Source of the DNA: an uncultured Bacteroidota bacterium | GTDB taxonomy: Bacteria > Bacteroidota > Bacteroidia > Bacteroidales > F082 | NCBI GenBank assembly: GCA_913055825.1 | Contig: CAJXKB010000007.1 | Coordinates: 1-64,000 of the forward strand | Length of the DNA stretch: 64,000 nt | Reading direction: 5' to 3' | Shown here: piece by piece, positions 38,712-47,926 of the stretch | How positions within the stretch are numbered: position 1 is the first letter of the stretch | Layout of the letters: the number at the start of each line of letters is the position of its first letter | Notes under the pieces: model-generated | The model's database searches: none | Seen by the model: only the letters and a program-made list of their open reading frames with translations | Told to the model about the DNA's origin: nothing | Translations under genes and position numbers: made by a program

Positions 38712-40178
38712 ATGGAAAACAAATTAACCATCTACAACACCTTAACAAGAAAAAAAGAGGTCTTTGAGCCCATTAATCCACCGCATGTCGGAATGTATGT
38801 GTGTGGTCCGACGGTATATGGCGATGCTCATTTGGGACATGCCCGTTCGGGAATAAATTTTGACATTCTTTTTCGTTATCTGAAATACCTGGGGTATAAA
38901 GTGCGGTATGTTCGTAATATTACCGATGTGGGACACCTTGAAAATGATGCGGATTCGGGTGAAGATAAAATTCAAAAAAAAGCAAGACTTGACCAGCTGG
39001 AGCCCATGGAGGTGGTGAAATATTTTACCGATCGCTACCATCAAAATATGGATCATTTGAACAACCTTCATCCCAGTATTGAGCCCACTGCCTCCGGTCA
39101 TATTATTGAGCAGATTGAGCTGGTGAAGAAAATTCTGGAAAATGGTTATGCCTACGAATCAGAAGGTTCTCTCTATTTTGATGTGGAAAAATATAACCAT
39201 GATTTTCAATATGGGAAATTGTCGGGACGGCGTATCGAAGAGCTTTTGCAAAACACACGCGAATTGGCCGGGCAGGAAGAGAAAAAGAATGCTTTCGATT
39301 TTGCCCTGTGGAAAAAAGCCGATCCCAAACATATCATGCATTGGCCTTCACCCTGGAGCGAAGGCTATCCGGGTTGGCACCTCGAATGCTCGGCCATGGG
39401 TAAAAAATACCTGGGCGAAACGTTTGATATTCACGGAGGCGGTATGGATTTGCTGTTTCCTCATCACGAATCGGAAATTGCACAAGCCAATGCTGCCATG
39501 GGCCACGATCCGGTAAAATATTGGATGCACAATAATATGATTACGGTGAACGGCCAGAAAATGGGTAAGTCATTAAATAATTTCATTACCCTTAACGAGT
39601 TCTTTACCGGTCGGCACAGCGCCCTCGATCAGGCCTACAAACCCATGACCATCCGCTTTTTTATCCTGCAGGCGCACTACCGCAGTCCCCTCGATTTTTC
39701 GACCGATGCCCTGAAAGCCGCCGAAAAGGGGATGCATAAACTGTTCGAAGCCTATCACTTGCTTGAAAATCTTAAACCGTCAAAAACCTCTTCGATAGAG
39801 ATCAAATCCTTTGAAAACAAATGTTTTGAGGCCATGAATGACGACCTGAATACTCCCATGGTGATTGCACAGTTGTTTGAGTTGGCCAAAGCTATTAATT
39901 TGGTAAACAGCGGCCGTGAATCGCTCACTCAAAATGATATTGAGCAAGCCAAAGCGTTGATGAAACTCTTTTTATTTGATTTGTTAGGTTTAAAGGACGA
40001 AAAACAAGAAGACGATTCGGAGTTAATCGATTATTTGATGGGTACCCTCTTAAAAATAAGACAGGAGGCCAAAGAAAAGAAAGATTATGCTACTGCCGAT
40101 ATGATTCGCAACGAGTTGGCCAAATTAAAAATCCAGATCAAAGACACCAAAGAGGGTGCCAAATGGAGCTTTTTATAA
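38712..40178 (+). CDS. cysS: Cysteinyl-tRNA synthetase
   Basis: 488 residues, full length. Class I synthetase that charges tRNA-Cys. The zinc-binding cysteine is in [10 protein letters not shown] near 29, the HIGH equivalent is AHLGHARS near 40, the second zinc region is GWHLECSAM near 222 with [15 protein letters not shown], and the KMSKS motif is KMGKSLN near 281. The C-terminal DALR-type helical domain ends in KWSFL. Confidence 0.97.
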   Translation: MENKLTIYNTLTRKKEVFEPINPPHVGMYVCGPTVYGDAHLGHARSGINFDILFRYLKYLGYKVRYVRNITDVGHLENDADSGEDKIQKKARLDQLEPMEVVKYFTDRYHQNMDHLNNLHPSIEPTASGHIIEQIELVKKILENGYAYESEGSLYFDVEKYNHDFQYGKLSGRRIEELLQNTRELAGQEEKKNAFDFALWKKADPKHIMHWPSPWSEGYPGWHLECSAMGKKYLGETFDIHGGGMDLLFPHHESEIAQANAAMGHDPVKYWMHNNMITVNGQKMGKSLNNFITLNEFFTGRHSALDQAYKPMTIRFFILQAHYRSPLDFSTDALKAAEKGMHKLFEAYHLLENLKPSKTSSIEIKSFENKCFEAMNDDLNTPMVIAQLFELAKAINLVNSGRESLTQNDIEQAKALMKLFLFDLLGLKDEKQEDDSELIDYLMGTLLKIRQEAKEKKDYATADMIRNELAKLKIQIKDTKEGAKWSFL

Positions 40179-40192
40179 CAAGAAGCCTATAA

Positions 40193-40301
40193 GTTTGGAG
40201 TGCCTAGAGTTTGAAGTACTTGGAGTTGGTTTCCGAAAAATACTTTCAAAATTTTGATTTATTATCCCTGTATTTTGGGTTTTACTTTAGGCACTCCAAA
40301 C
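40193..40301. repeat. 14-bp inverted repeat flanking 81 bases, downstream of cysS
   Basis: GTTTGGAGTGCCTA (40193-40206) is an exact reverse complement of TAGGCACTCCAAAC (40288-40301). Its right arm merges into the heptamer array. It could fold as a large stem at the 3' end of either flanking gene, although the 81-base loop is long for a terminator. Confidence 0.8.
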
Positions 40302-40387
40302 TCCAAACTCCAAACTCCAAACTCTAAACTCTAAACTCCAAACTCCAAACTCTAAACTCTAAACTCCAAACTCCAAACTCCAAACTC
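40294..40387. repeat. Tandem heptamer array (CTCCAAA / CTCTAAA)
   Basis: Thirteen consecutive 7-base units run from 40294 to 40384, then a partial CTC. Two variants alternate: A = CTCCAAA, B = CTCTAAA, in order AAAABBAABBAAA. The array lies between the convergent cysS and acyl-CoA synthetase genes, and its last partial unit overlaps the stop codon of the latter. There is no spacer diversity, so this is a simple satellite and not CRISPR. Confidence 0.95.
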
Positions 40388-42077
40388 AATTAACTAAATG
40401 TTCTAACCCCAGCTCTTTGATACTTATTTCACGCATTTCAACTTTCCTAATTTTTCCGGTTACGGTTTTAGGAAAATCGTCAACGAATTTAAAATATTTC
40501 GGGATTTTATAATGCGCAATGGTACCTTTACAATATTTAATAAGCTCTTTGGATGTTACTTTTGCATTGTCTAGAACCTTAACCCAAGCCATCACAGCCT
40601 CTCCGTATTTTTCATCGGGAACGCCAATGACTTGAACAGTATTGATTTTTGGATGTGACATTAAATAGGTTTCAACTTCTTTGGGATAAACATTTTCTCC
40701 TCCACGAATAATCATATCTTTTATTCTTCCGACAATGTCGATATATCCTTCTTCATCAATGGTGGCCAGGTCGCCTGTATGCATCCATCGTGCACTGTCA
40801 ATAGCCTGTCGGGTTTTCTCTTCTTCGTTCCAATAGCCCAGCATCACGCTGTAACCACGAGTACAAAGTTCTCCTTTTTCACCTCGTTTTACCACCAATC
40901 CGGTTTCGGGATCAATAATTTTAACTTCCTGATGGGGATGTACCTGGCCCACGGTGCTTACCCGTTTTTCAAAAGGAGTCTCCGAGTTGGTTTGGGTACT
41001 CACCGGACTGGTTTCGGTCATTCCATAGGCTATTTGCATATCGTCCATTTGCATGATCTCCTGCACTTTTTTCATCAGGTTAACCGGGCAAATGGCTCCG
41101 GCCATAATGCCTCCACGCAAACTGGTCACATCATATTTTTTTATTTTGGGATGTTCAAGTTCTGCGTAAAACATGGTAGGAACGCCGTACAAAATGGTGG
41201 CTTTCTCTTTGTCTGTGGTTCGAATTACCGCTTCAGGATCAAAACTACGGCTGGCATAAATAGCTGTGGCACCGTGCGAAAGACATCCCAGGTTTCCCAT
41301 CACCATACCAAAACAATGATATAAAGGTACGGGAATGATCATACGGTCTTTTTCCGTCAAATGCAGCGATTCGGTTACAAAATAACCGTTGTTCAGAATG
41401 TTATGGTGGCTTAATGTGGCTCCTTTTGGAAAGCCGGTGGTGCCGCTGGTATATTGAATGTTTATGGGCTGGTCGAACGTGAGTGTTTTTGCAATTTCAT
41501 CTAACACGCCCGGATCCTGATCTTTTGCTTTTTCAAGCATTTGTTTCCAGGTGAACATGCCGGGGTCAGGTTTCTTTTTGAGTGTAATAATCGTGGTAAG
41601 CGATGGCGATTTCGTACATTTCAGTTGTCCGGGTTTGCTATATTTCAGGTGGGGAACCAGTTCGTTAATCATGGCCGAATAATCTGAGTGTTCGGTTTTT
41701 TCATCGGCCACCAAAAACTTACATCCCGATTGTTTTAATACGTATTCCAATTCGCTTGTTCGATAACTTGGGTTGATGTTTACCAAGATAGCTCCCAACT
41801 TAGCGGTAGCGTATTGTAATACCATCCATTCTGCACAGTTCAGGGCCCAAATCCCAATACGATCGCCTTTTTCTAATCCGAGGGCATGTAAGCCCAGGGC
41901 ACAGGTGTCAACTTGCTCCTTAAGTTGTGAATAACTCCATCTGATGTTTTGATGAACGACGATTAAGGCCTCATTTTGTGGAAAGCGTGCGGCGGTTTCG
42001 TCAAACATTTCTCCAATGGTTTTGCCCAACAAAGGAACGTTTCCGGTTCCACTCACATAACTCATTTGATTTGACAT
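40386..42077 (-). CDS. Acyl-CoA synthetase (AMP-binding, fatty-acyl-CoA ligase type)
   Basis: 563 residues from ATG 42077 (an upstream TTG at 42083 is in frame but less likely). ANL-superfamily adenylating enzyme. The P-loop-like motif is YTSGTTGFPKGATLSH near 212, followed by IPVPLYHCFGM; IAYGMTETSPVS (near 352) and the hinge GRIKDMIIRGGENVYPKEVE near 455 are present. The catalytic Lys is in KTVTGKIRKVEM near the C-terminus. It activates medium- or long-chain fatty acids; the chain preference is unknown. The stop codon touches the heptamer array. Confidence 0.93.
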   Translation of the reverse strand: MSNQMSYVSGTGNVPLLGKTIGEMFDETAARFPQNEALIVVHQNIRWSYSQLKEQVDTCALGLHALGLEKGDRIGIWALNCAEWMVLQYATAKLGAILVNINPSYRTSELEYVLKQSGCKFLVADEKTEHSDYSAMINELVPHLKYSKPGQLKCTKSPSLTTIITLKKKPDPGMFTWKQMLEKAKDQDPGVLDEIAKTLTFDQPINIQYTSGTTGFPKGATLSHHNILNNGYFVTESLHLTEKDRMIIPVPLYHCFGMVMGNLGCLSHGATAIYASRSFDPEAVIRTTDKEKATILYGVPTMFYAELEHPKIKKYDVTSLRGGIMAGAICPVNLMKKVQEIMQMDDMQIAYGMTETSPVSTQTNSETPFEKRVSTVGQVHPHQEVKIIDPETGLVVKRGEKGELCTRGYSVMLGYWNEEEKTRQAIDSARWMHTGDLATIDEEGYIDIVGRIKDMIIRGGENVYPKEVETYLMSHPKINTVQVIGVPDEKYGEAVMAWVKVLDNAKVTSKELIKYCKGTIAHYKIPKYFKFVDDFPKTVTGKIRKVEMREISIKELGLEHLVN

Positions 42078-42083
42078 AAGCAA

Positions 42084-42390
42084 AATGTTTCTAACTGTTT
42101 TTTATACAGTTATTGTGAATAAATATAAATTCAAAACGGGTGGATTTTTAAAATAAATCAAAAAAAGCTATGAGTGTCCAAGGTTAATTAAAAGTGTAAA
42201 TGTATAAAAAAATTGAAAAAACAAGGAGGCTTATAATTTATTACACCTATTTTGAAATCAGGTTGTTCCTGTTCACCAATTAAGTTAAGGCTTATAATTC
42301 AATTTGTTGTCTGTTATTTTCAAAGAAATGACCTGGCAGTGTTTTTCTAAACCTGAAAAACTGTATTTTTACTCATTAAATCAGATAGTC
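42084..42390. other. AT-rich intergenic region with a duplicated 11-base phrase
   Basis: Divergent spacer between the acyl-CoA synthetase and recJ. AGGCTTATAATT occurs twice, near 42228 and 42287, about 60 bases apart. No clear -7 box for recJ was found, and no coding frame other than an open upstream extension of recJ beginning at a TTG (42304) that I do not accept. Confidence 0.4.
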
Positions 42391-44151
42391 ATGGAGAAGC
42401 GCTGGATAATAAAAGAAAAGCCTGATAACCAGGTTGTTGATGCTTTAGCGAAAGAGCTGAACATCAGCCCTAAACTGGTTGGGCTACTTGTTCAGCGCGG
42501 GGTAAAGACTTTTGAAGAAGCCCGTTCTTTTTTCAGGCCCAAACTGGAAGAATTACACGATCCTTTTTTAATGAAGGATATGGACAAGGCCGTTGACAGA
42601 ATTCTTAAAGCAGCCAGGGAAAATGAAAATATCATGGTTTATGGCGATTACGATGTGGATGGTACAACGGCTGTTTCGTTGGTTTATTCGTTTTTGAAAA
42701 TATTCCATAAAAAAGTTGAATTCTATATTCCTGATCGTTATGCCGAGGGCTATGGCATTTCTTACAAAGGTATTGATACGGCTGCCGAACATCATGTTAG
42801 TTTAATTATTGCACTTGATTGTGGGATAAAAGCCATTGACAAAGTTAGGTATGCTACCGAAAAAGGAATTGATTTTATTATTGGCGATCACCACCGTCCC
42901 GGGGATAAAATTCCGGAAGCAGTGGCTGTATTGGATCCAAAGCGAAATGATTGTCCCTATCCTTACAAGGAACTTTCAGGTGCCGGAGTGGGTTTTAAGT
43001 TGACGCAGGCCTTGGCGATCAGTAAAAAAATTCCCATGAAAAAAGTGTATGCGGCCCTTGATTTGCTGGCCGTGAGTATTGCTGCTGATATTGTTCCCAT
43101 AACCGGTGAAAACAGGATACTTGCATTTTACGGATTAAAGCAAATTAATGAGCAACCCAGGCCCGGTTTGGCTTCTATATTGAGGACTTCAGGTTTTGAG
43201 CCAAAAAAAGAAGTGGGCAAAGACAAACGTGTTTTTTCGAGGGAAATTACTATTAACGATTTGGTTTTCGTGGTGGGGCCGCGTATCAACGCTGCCGGAA
43301 GAATAAAGGATGCCACCGACTCGGTACGTTTGCTCATTAGCAACAATGACGATTATGCCGGGAAATTGGGTGACGCCATTAATATTTTGAACAATACACG
43401 TCGCGACCTTGATTCGGGGATTACACAGGAAGCAATCGACATGATTAGTAACAGCGATGAGCTTCAGCAGAAAAAGACTACGGTTTTGTATAAACCCGAT
43501 TGGCACAAAGGTGTGATTGGAATTGTAGCCTCCCGCCTGATTGAACATTTTTACAAGCCTACCATCGTGTTGACCTTTTCGGATGGTTTGATTACCGGAT
43601 CGGCACGCTCCATCAAGGGTTTTGATATTTATGATGCCATTGATGCGTGTAGCGATTTGCTGGAGCATTTTGGCGGACATATGTATGCCGCCGGATTGGC
43701 CATGAAGCCGGAAAACCTGAATGCCTTTTTAACCCGTTTTGAGGATTATGCACAGGAAAACCTGACTGACGAAATGATGTTGCCTGAGATAGAAATTGAT
43801 GAAAAACTCTTTTTTAGTGATATTAATTCGAAATTTTATCGCATTTTAAAACAGTTTGCCCCATTTGGCCCGGGTAATATGGCACCTCTGTTTATGTCGG
43901 AAAATGTAATTGATACCGGATATGCCAAACTGGTGGGAAAAAATGGTGACCAGCGGCATTTGAAACTGGAAGTTGTGCACAAAAACCATTCTGGGAACCC
44001 AATAAAAGCAATCGCGTTTAATATGGGGCACTTTTGGGAACCTGTCCACGAGGGTAGAAGTTTTAGCCTCTGTTATCATATTGATGAAAATACATGGCTG
44101 GGAAATACTTCTATTCAACTAAGGGTGAAAGATATTAGGATGGAAGAATAG
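42391..44151 (+). CDS. recJ: Single-stranded-DNA-specific exonuclease RecJ
   Basis: 586 residues from ATG 42391 (MEKRWIIKEKP). RecJ degrades single-stranded DNA 5' to 3' in recombination and mismatch repair. DHH-family motifs: MVYGDYDVDGTTA near 82, IALDCGIKA near 142, and GDHHRPG (the DHH motif) near 165. The DHHA1 domain follows with GGHMYAAGLAM near 430, then an OB fold. Length and architecture are normal. Confidence 0.96.
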   Translation: MEKRWIIKEKPDNQVVDALAKELNISPKLVGLLVQRGVKTFEEARSFFRPKLEELHDPFLMKDMDKAVDRILKAARENENIMVYGDYDVDGTTAVSLVYSFLKIFHKKVEFYIPDRYAEGYGISYKGIDTAAEHHVSLIIALDCGIKAIDKVRYATEKGIDFIIGDHHRPGDKIPEAVAVLDPKRNDCPYPYKELSGAGVGFKLTQALAISKKIPMKKVYAALDLLAVSIAADIVPITGENRILAFYGLKQINEQPRPGLASILRTSGFEPKKEVGKDKRVFSREITINDLVFVVGPRINAAGRIKDATDSVRLLISNNDDYAGKLGDAINILNNTRRDLDSGITQEAIDMISNSDELQQKKTTVLYKPDWHKGVIGIVASRLIEHFYKPTIVLTFSDGLITGSARSIKGFDIYDAIDACSDLLEHFGGHMYAAGLAMKPENLNAFLTRFEDYAQENLTDEMMLPEIEIDEKLFFSDINSKFYRILKQFAPFGPGNMAPLFMSENVIDTGYAKLVGKNGDQRHLKLEVVHKNHSGNPIKAIAFNMGHFWEPVHEGRSFSLCYHIDENTWLGNTSIQLRVKDIRMEE

Positions 44152-44733
44152 GGGGCCTAGGAAAAAGTCAAACAAAAGGCTAATGGAAAAAGTCAAAAGG
44201 GTTTAATCGTGAAATTAATTCCCAAAATTAACACTCTCCTTTTTGCTCTCTTGAACATTCTGATGACGCATCCAATGAGCAGTTTATTTTATCTGCCCAA
44301 TCGACCGCAGTGTGATGCCTCCTCATGACTTTAGCAAGCTTCTCCTATACTTCTTCATTTTTTCTTGCATTAACCCCGTTGGTACTGTAAGAAAATGAAT
44401 CGTCTGGAAAATTCCCACTTAAAGCTGTAAGCATATCTTATGCCGAACTCAATTTAATACTTTTCCGTTTCTAAAAAAACATTAAGGGCAGTGATAATTG
44501 TACGCATGCGAATAATTTATAATTATTAAAAATATTAACAATAAGCAACCGGGAAAACCAGGTTATCCCTTGTTATAAACTAACAAAACCTGCTGATAAT
44601 CAGATATTAATATAACTATTTACATGTGTTGTGAAATTTGTTGTTAACTTGTTAACGCTCAGTTTTTTATTTATATCAGAAATAAATTAGCCCGGCTTAT
44701 ATGGAGGCTCTTATTATATCATTTTCTTTTACA
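44152..44733. other. Intergenic region with possible decayed minus-strand coding relic
   Basis: No intact gene. On the minus strand, about 44460 to 44235 reads as two adjoining open stretches in one frame (SGNFPDDSFSYSTNGVNARK and, after a stop, VMRRHHTAVDWADKINCS), which looks like eroded protein-coding sequence, but I do not recognise the family. Near 44162-44205 the phrase GAAAAAGTCAAA occurs twice. The right end is AT-rich and contains the promoter of the large respiratory operon. Confidence 0.3.
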
Positions 44734-44741
44734 TATTTTTG
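44734..44741 (+). promoter_or_regulatory. -7 box at the head of the Mbx-like respiratory operon
   Basis: TATTTTTG matches TAnnTTTG. It is the only good promoter-like sequence found ahead of the run of closely spaced genes from 44780 to 56640. It argues for ATG 44780, since the ATG at 44753 would have almost no leader. Confidence 0.5.
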
Positions 44742-44779
44742 CCACGTATTTTATGATTAATAATACAAAAACGTATGTT

Positions 44780-45778
44780 ATGAACTTATCGGTCAATTAT
44801 TTAGGTTTAAAATTAAAAAGCCCGGTGGTGGTTGGAAGTTCCAGTCTTACCACCTCGATTGCCAACCTGAAAAAGATAGAAAACAGCGGTGCCGGGGCTG
44901 TGGTTTTAAAATCCATCTTTGAAGAAGAAATTTATAATGAATATCGGAGCATTCTTGAAAAGGAAAAAGATCTGGAATTTCCGGATGTTCGTTTTTTAGA
45001 TTATTACGATTATAAAATCAAGGAAGATAATATTAAGAAATACCTCGACTTAATCAAAACAGCCAAAAGCACGGTCAACATTCCTGTTATAGCCAGCATC
45101 AACTGTGTGAGCTCGTGGGAATGGAATTTCTTTGCTAAGAAGTTGGAAGAGGCCGGAGCCGATGCCATCGAATTAAACATGTTTATCCTTCCTTCCGATT
45201 TTACCAAAACGGCAGATGAAATTGAGCAGACCTATTTGAATATTATTGCTAAAATTAAGGAAGCGGTAAAAATTCCGATTGCTGTAAAATTGAGTTATTA
45301 TTTTGCCGACTTAGCAGCTTTTGTTAAAAGGGTTTCCGAAAGTGGTGTGGATGGTGTTGTTTTGTTCAACCGTTTTTTCCATCCTGATTTTGACATTGAA
45401 AACTTCAAAATTATTCCTTCCAATGTATTGAGCCGTTCTTCCGATTTGGCCATTTCGTTACGTTGGATGTCGATTTTATCAGGCCGGATGGGATGCGATT
45501 TGATTGCTTCAACGGGGGTTCACGACGGGGCATCTGTTATCAAAGAAATTTTGGCCGGTGCCAATGCTGTGCAAGTGGTTTCAGCCCTATATAAAAACGG
45601 AATCGAGTCCATTTCCGACATGTTGCAAGAGATTAAAGAATGGATGGAAAAACATGGCTTTGAAAATCTTGATGATTTCAGGGGTAAAATGAGTCAGGTG
45701 AACAGTCCTAATCCTGCCGAATATGAACGTGTCCAGTTTATGAGATATTTTGAAGGCAAAAAATATAATTTAGGATAA
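44780..45778 (+). CDS. Dihydroorotate-dehydrogenase-like flavoprotein
   Basis: 332 residues from ATG 44780 (9 more if ATG 44753 is used). It opens LSVNYLGLKLKSPVVVGSSSL, the typical start of DHOD TIM barrels. FMN-type motifs are seen in SINCVSSWEW, AIELNMFILPS and IAVKLSYYFADL, and the phosphate region in DLIASTGVHDGASVIKEILAGANAVQVVSALY (partly quoted: LAGANAVQVVSALY). The usual catalytic residue region of true PyrD enzymes is altered, as in the Bacteroidota DHOD-like subgroup. It is 19 bases before the first Mrp-type gene on the same strand, so a redox link to that complex is plausible but unproven. Confidence 0.82.
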   Translation: MNLSVNYLGLKLKSPVVVGSSSLTTSIANLKKIENSGAGAVVLKSIFEEEIYNEYRSILEKEKDLEFPDVRFLDYYDYKIKEDNIKKYLDLIKTAKSTVNIPVIASINCVSSWEWNFFAKKLEEAGADAIELNMFILPSDFTKTADEIEQTYLNIIAKIKEAVKIPIAVKLSYYFADLAAFVKRVSESGVDGVVLFNRFFHPDFDIENFKIIPSNVLSRSSDLAISLRWMSILSGRMGCDLIASTGVHDGASVIKEILAGANAVQVVSALYKNGIESISDMLQEIKEWMEKHGFENLDDFRGKMSQVNSPNPAEYERVQFMRYFEGKKYNLG

Positions 45779-45797
45779 CTCCTTAAAAAATAATTTT

Positions 45798-46310
45798 ATG
45801 CAAACTTTAACATTTAATCAAAAACTGGGGCGTTTTATCCTTAACTGGATTTTCCTGATGATAGTGTGGCTTATGTTTACCAGCACGCTGTTTTGGCAGG
45901 AAGTCGTTGTGGGTGCTCTGGTTTCCATGTTACTTTCGTTGGCCAGCATCAGGCTTTTTACCTGTTGTACACTGTCTCTCTTAAATCCGGTACGGATTTT
46001 TTGGATGATTTGGTATTTTTTTGTTTTCCTCAAAGCATTAATCATCGCCAATTTTGATGTGGCACGGAGGGTTATTTCTCCTTCGCTACCTATCAATCCC
46101 GGCATTGTTAAGTTCAAAACGAAACTAAAAACGAATTATTCAAAAATGGTTTTGGCCAACAGTATTACACTAACCCCGGGAACCCTTTCGGTGGATGTGG
46201 TAGGCGATACCTTTTACATTCACTGGATTGACGTGGAGACCACCGATCCGGAAGAAGCTTTTAAAATAATTGCCGAACCTTTTGAAAAAGTTCTGTTAAA
46301 AATCTTTTAA
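45798..46310 (+). CDS. MnhE/MrpE-like cation antiporter subunit (MbxA-type)
   Basis: 170 residues with two or three N-terminal membrane helices and a soluble C-terminal part carrying the family signature NSITLTPGTLSVDV near residue 120. It is the Mrp E subunit, found in Mrp Na+/H+ antiporters and at the head of Mbh/Mbx/Mbs operons. Only 2 bases separate it from the next gene. Confidence 0.92.
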   Translation: MQTLTFNQKLGRFILNWIFLMIVWLMFTSTLFWQEVVVGALVSMLLSLASIRLFTCCTLSLLNPVRIFWMIWYFFVFLKALIIANFDVARRVISPSLPINPGIVKFKTKLKTNYSKMVLANSITLTPGTLSVDVVGDTFYIHWIDVETTDPEEAFKIIAEPFEKVLLKIF

Positions 46311-46312
46311 TT

Positions 46313-46570
46313 ATGACTTACATTATTTATATAGCGCTGACACTTATGGCTCTGGGGATGATCTTCTCGGCCATTCGGTTTGTGAAAGGGCCCACGGCCG
46401 CTGACCGTACGGTAGCCATGGACACGCTCACCACCATTGGTGTGGCCGCCCTGGTTTTGGTCGGATATATGTTTGAACGTTTTATTTATGTTGACGTAGC
46501 ACTGGTTTATGCTGTTCTCGGCTTTATCGGTGTTATTGTTATAGCAAGATATTTGGAGGGCGCCTTATGA
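46313..46570 (+). CDS. MnhF/MrpF-like subunit (MbxB-type)
   Basis: 85 residues, three membrane helices. RFVKGPTAADRTVAMDTL near residue 22 is the MrpF signature. It overlaps the next gene by 4 bases. Part of the cation-translocating membrane arm. Confidence 0.92.
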   Translation: MTYIIYIALTLMALGMIFSAIRFVKGPTAADRTVAMDTLTTIGVAALVLVGYMFERFIYVDVALVYAVLGFIGVIVIARYLEGAL

Positions 46571-46932
46571 GTATATTGGAAATTATCGGCGGGATATTGC
46601 TCATCATTGGCAGTATCTTCTTGTTTCTCGGGGGGCTTGGAATTTATCGTATGCCCGATACTTATAACCGTCTTCAGGCAGGAACAAAAGCCACTACACT
46701 GGGCGGTATGAGCCTGGTGCTGGGTGTAGGGATACTGGAACCGGCTTGGATATGGAAAGCTTTGATTATCATTATCTTTATTGCTTATTCCAACCCCATT
46801 AGTTCGCATGCACTGGCACGGGCAAATTACCGCAGAGGCCATTATCCCTACATTAAAAGTAAAGATAAAAAAAATATGGACGCTTATCAGGAAGTCGTTC
46901 CCCACACAAAAGAAAAGGAGGACAAAGTATGA
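46567..46932 (+). CDS. MnhG/MrpG-like subunit (MbxC-type)
   Basis: 121 residues. Three membrane helices with the signature IYRMPDTYNRLQAGTKATT near residue 26 and SNPISSHALARA near 78. A polar C-terminal tail of about 30 residues is longer than usual. It overlaps its neighbours by 4 bases on each side. Confidence 0.92.
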   Translation: MSILEIIGGILLIIGSIFLFLGGLGIYRMPDTYNRLQAGTKATTLGGMSLVLGVGILEPAWIWKALIIIIFIAYSNPISSHALARANYRRGHYPYIKSKDKKNMDAYQEVVPHTKEKEDKV

Positions 46933-47213
46933 TTTATTTCATTTTGATATCTATTTTGCTTCTGTTAATGATAGCTGCTTCTGTATATTCCATTGTACAA
47001 AAAGATTTGCTTTATGCTGTGATGGCTACCGGAATAATCAGCCTGATTCTTTCTATTTTGTACTTTTTACTTCAGGCACCGGATGTGGCATTAACCGAAG
47101 CCGCCATTGGTGTGGCATTAACGACTATTATTTTTGTCATTACCATCCGCAATACCGTGCGAATGGAAGAAGAAGGTGAGAGTAAAGAAAAATTTAAATC
47201 CGCGGTGAAATGA
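46929..47213 (+). CDS. DUF4040 / MbhD-like membrane subunit
   Basis: 94 residues, three hydrophobic helices, with LLQAPDVALTEAAIGVALTT near residue 46, the conserved segment of the DUF4040 family. This segment corresponds to the C-terminal part of MrpA and to NuoJ-like membrane-arm subunits. It overlaps the next gene by 4 bases. Confidence 0.9.
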   Translation: MIYFILISILLLLMIAASVYSIVQKDLLYAVMATGIISLILSILYFLLQAPDVALTEAAIGVALTTIIFVITIRNTVRMEEEGESKEKFKSAVK

Positions 47214-47926
47214 AAAAAGTTTTAGTCATATTATTATTGGCGGTTTTGGGCTATTATACTGCCGTTACTTTTTTTGATATTGGTTTTGGCCAGCCCCATT
47301 TCGTCGCCGGAGTAAAACCGGTAAAAGACATTTATCTTGCTAAGACTGTAAAACCACTTACGGTTTCCAATGCGGTAACCAGTATTGTTGTGAATTTCAG
47401 GGGATTTGATACTCTCGGTGAAGTAACGGTACTTTTTCTGGCCGTTACCGTTCTTGGTAGTGTTTTGTATAAGAAAAGACATGCCGTGGGTGAACGTTCT
47501 GTGTTGTTTAATGCCAGCAGTATTGTTACTGCCGGTTCTAAACTGCTGTTCCCTGCTATTATTTTGCTTGGTGCTTATGTTTTTATCCACGGTCACCTGT
47601 CGCCCGGTGGAGGGTTCCAGGGCGGTGTTATTATTGCCACAGGCTTCTTGCTTATGTTGCTGGCCTACGAAAACTATTCAGTAAGCCATACGGCTCTTTC
47701 TATTGTGGAATCTTTGGCAGGTATCACTTTTGCCGGTGTTGGCCTGTTGGGTTTTATGCATGGAGGGACTTTTCTTCAGAATTTTTTGCCTGCCGGCGTG
47801 CTGAACAATTTGTTTAGCGGAGGTATCATTCCTATCATTTATATTGCCGTTGGCTTTAAAGTGGCAGCCGAACTTACCGGTGTTATTTATACTGTTTTAA
47901 ACGAAAAAGGTGAAAGCAATGGATAG
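47210..47926 (+). CDS. Fused MbhE-MbhF (MnhB-like) subunit
   Basis: 238 residues. The N-terminal third (two helices, including AVTSIVVNFRGFDTLGEVTVL near residues 52-72, partly quoted as FRGFDTLGEVTVL) matches MbhE-type sequences and the end of MrpA. The C-terminal part is an MnhB domain with GHLSPGGGFQGGVIIA near residue 127. In Mbx operons these parts are likewise one gene. The last codons overlap the following gene by 8 bases. Confidence 0.9.
   Translation: MKKVLVILLLAVLGYYTAVTFFDIGFGQPHFVAGVKPVKDIYLAKTVKPLTVSNAVTSIVVNFRGFDTLGEVTVLFLAVTVLGSVLYKKRHAVGERSVLFNASSIVTAGSKLLFPAIILLGAYVFIHGHLSPGGGFQGGVIIATGFLLMLLAYENYSVSHTALSIVESLAGITFAGVGLLGFMHGGTFLQNFLPAGVLNNLFSGGIIPIIYIAVGFKVAAELTGVIYTVLNEKGESNG

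Noticed and set aside
40294-40387. CRISPR array
   Set aside because: Repeat period is 7 bases with no spacers and no cas genes nearby.
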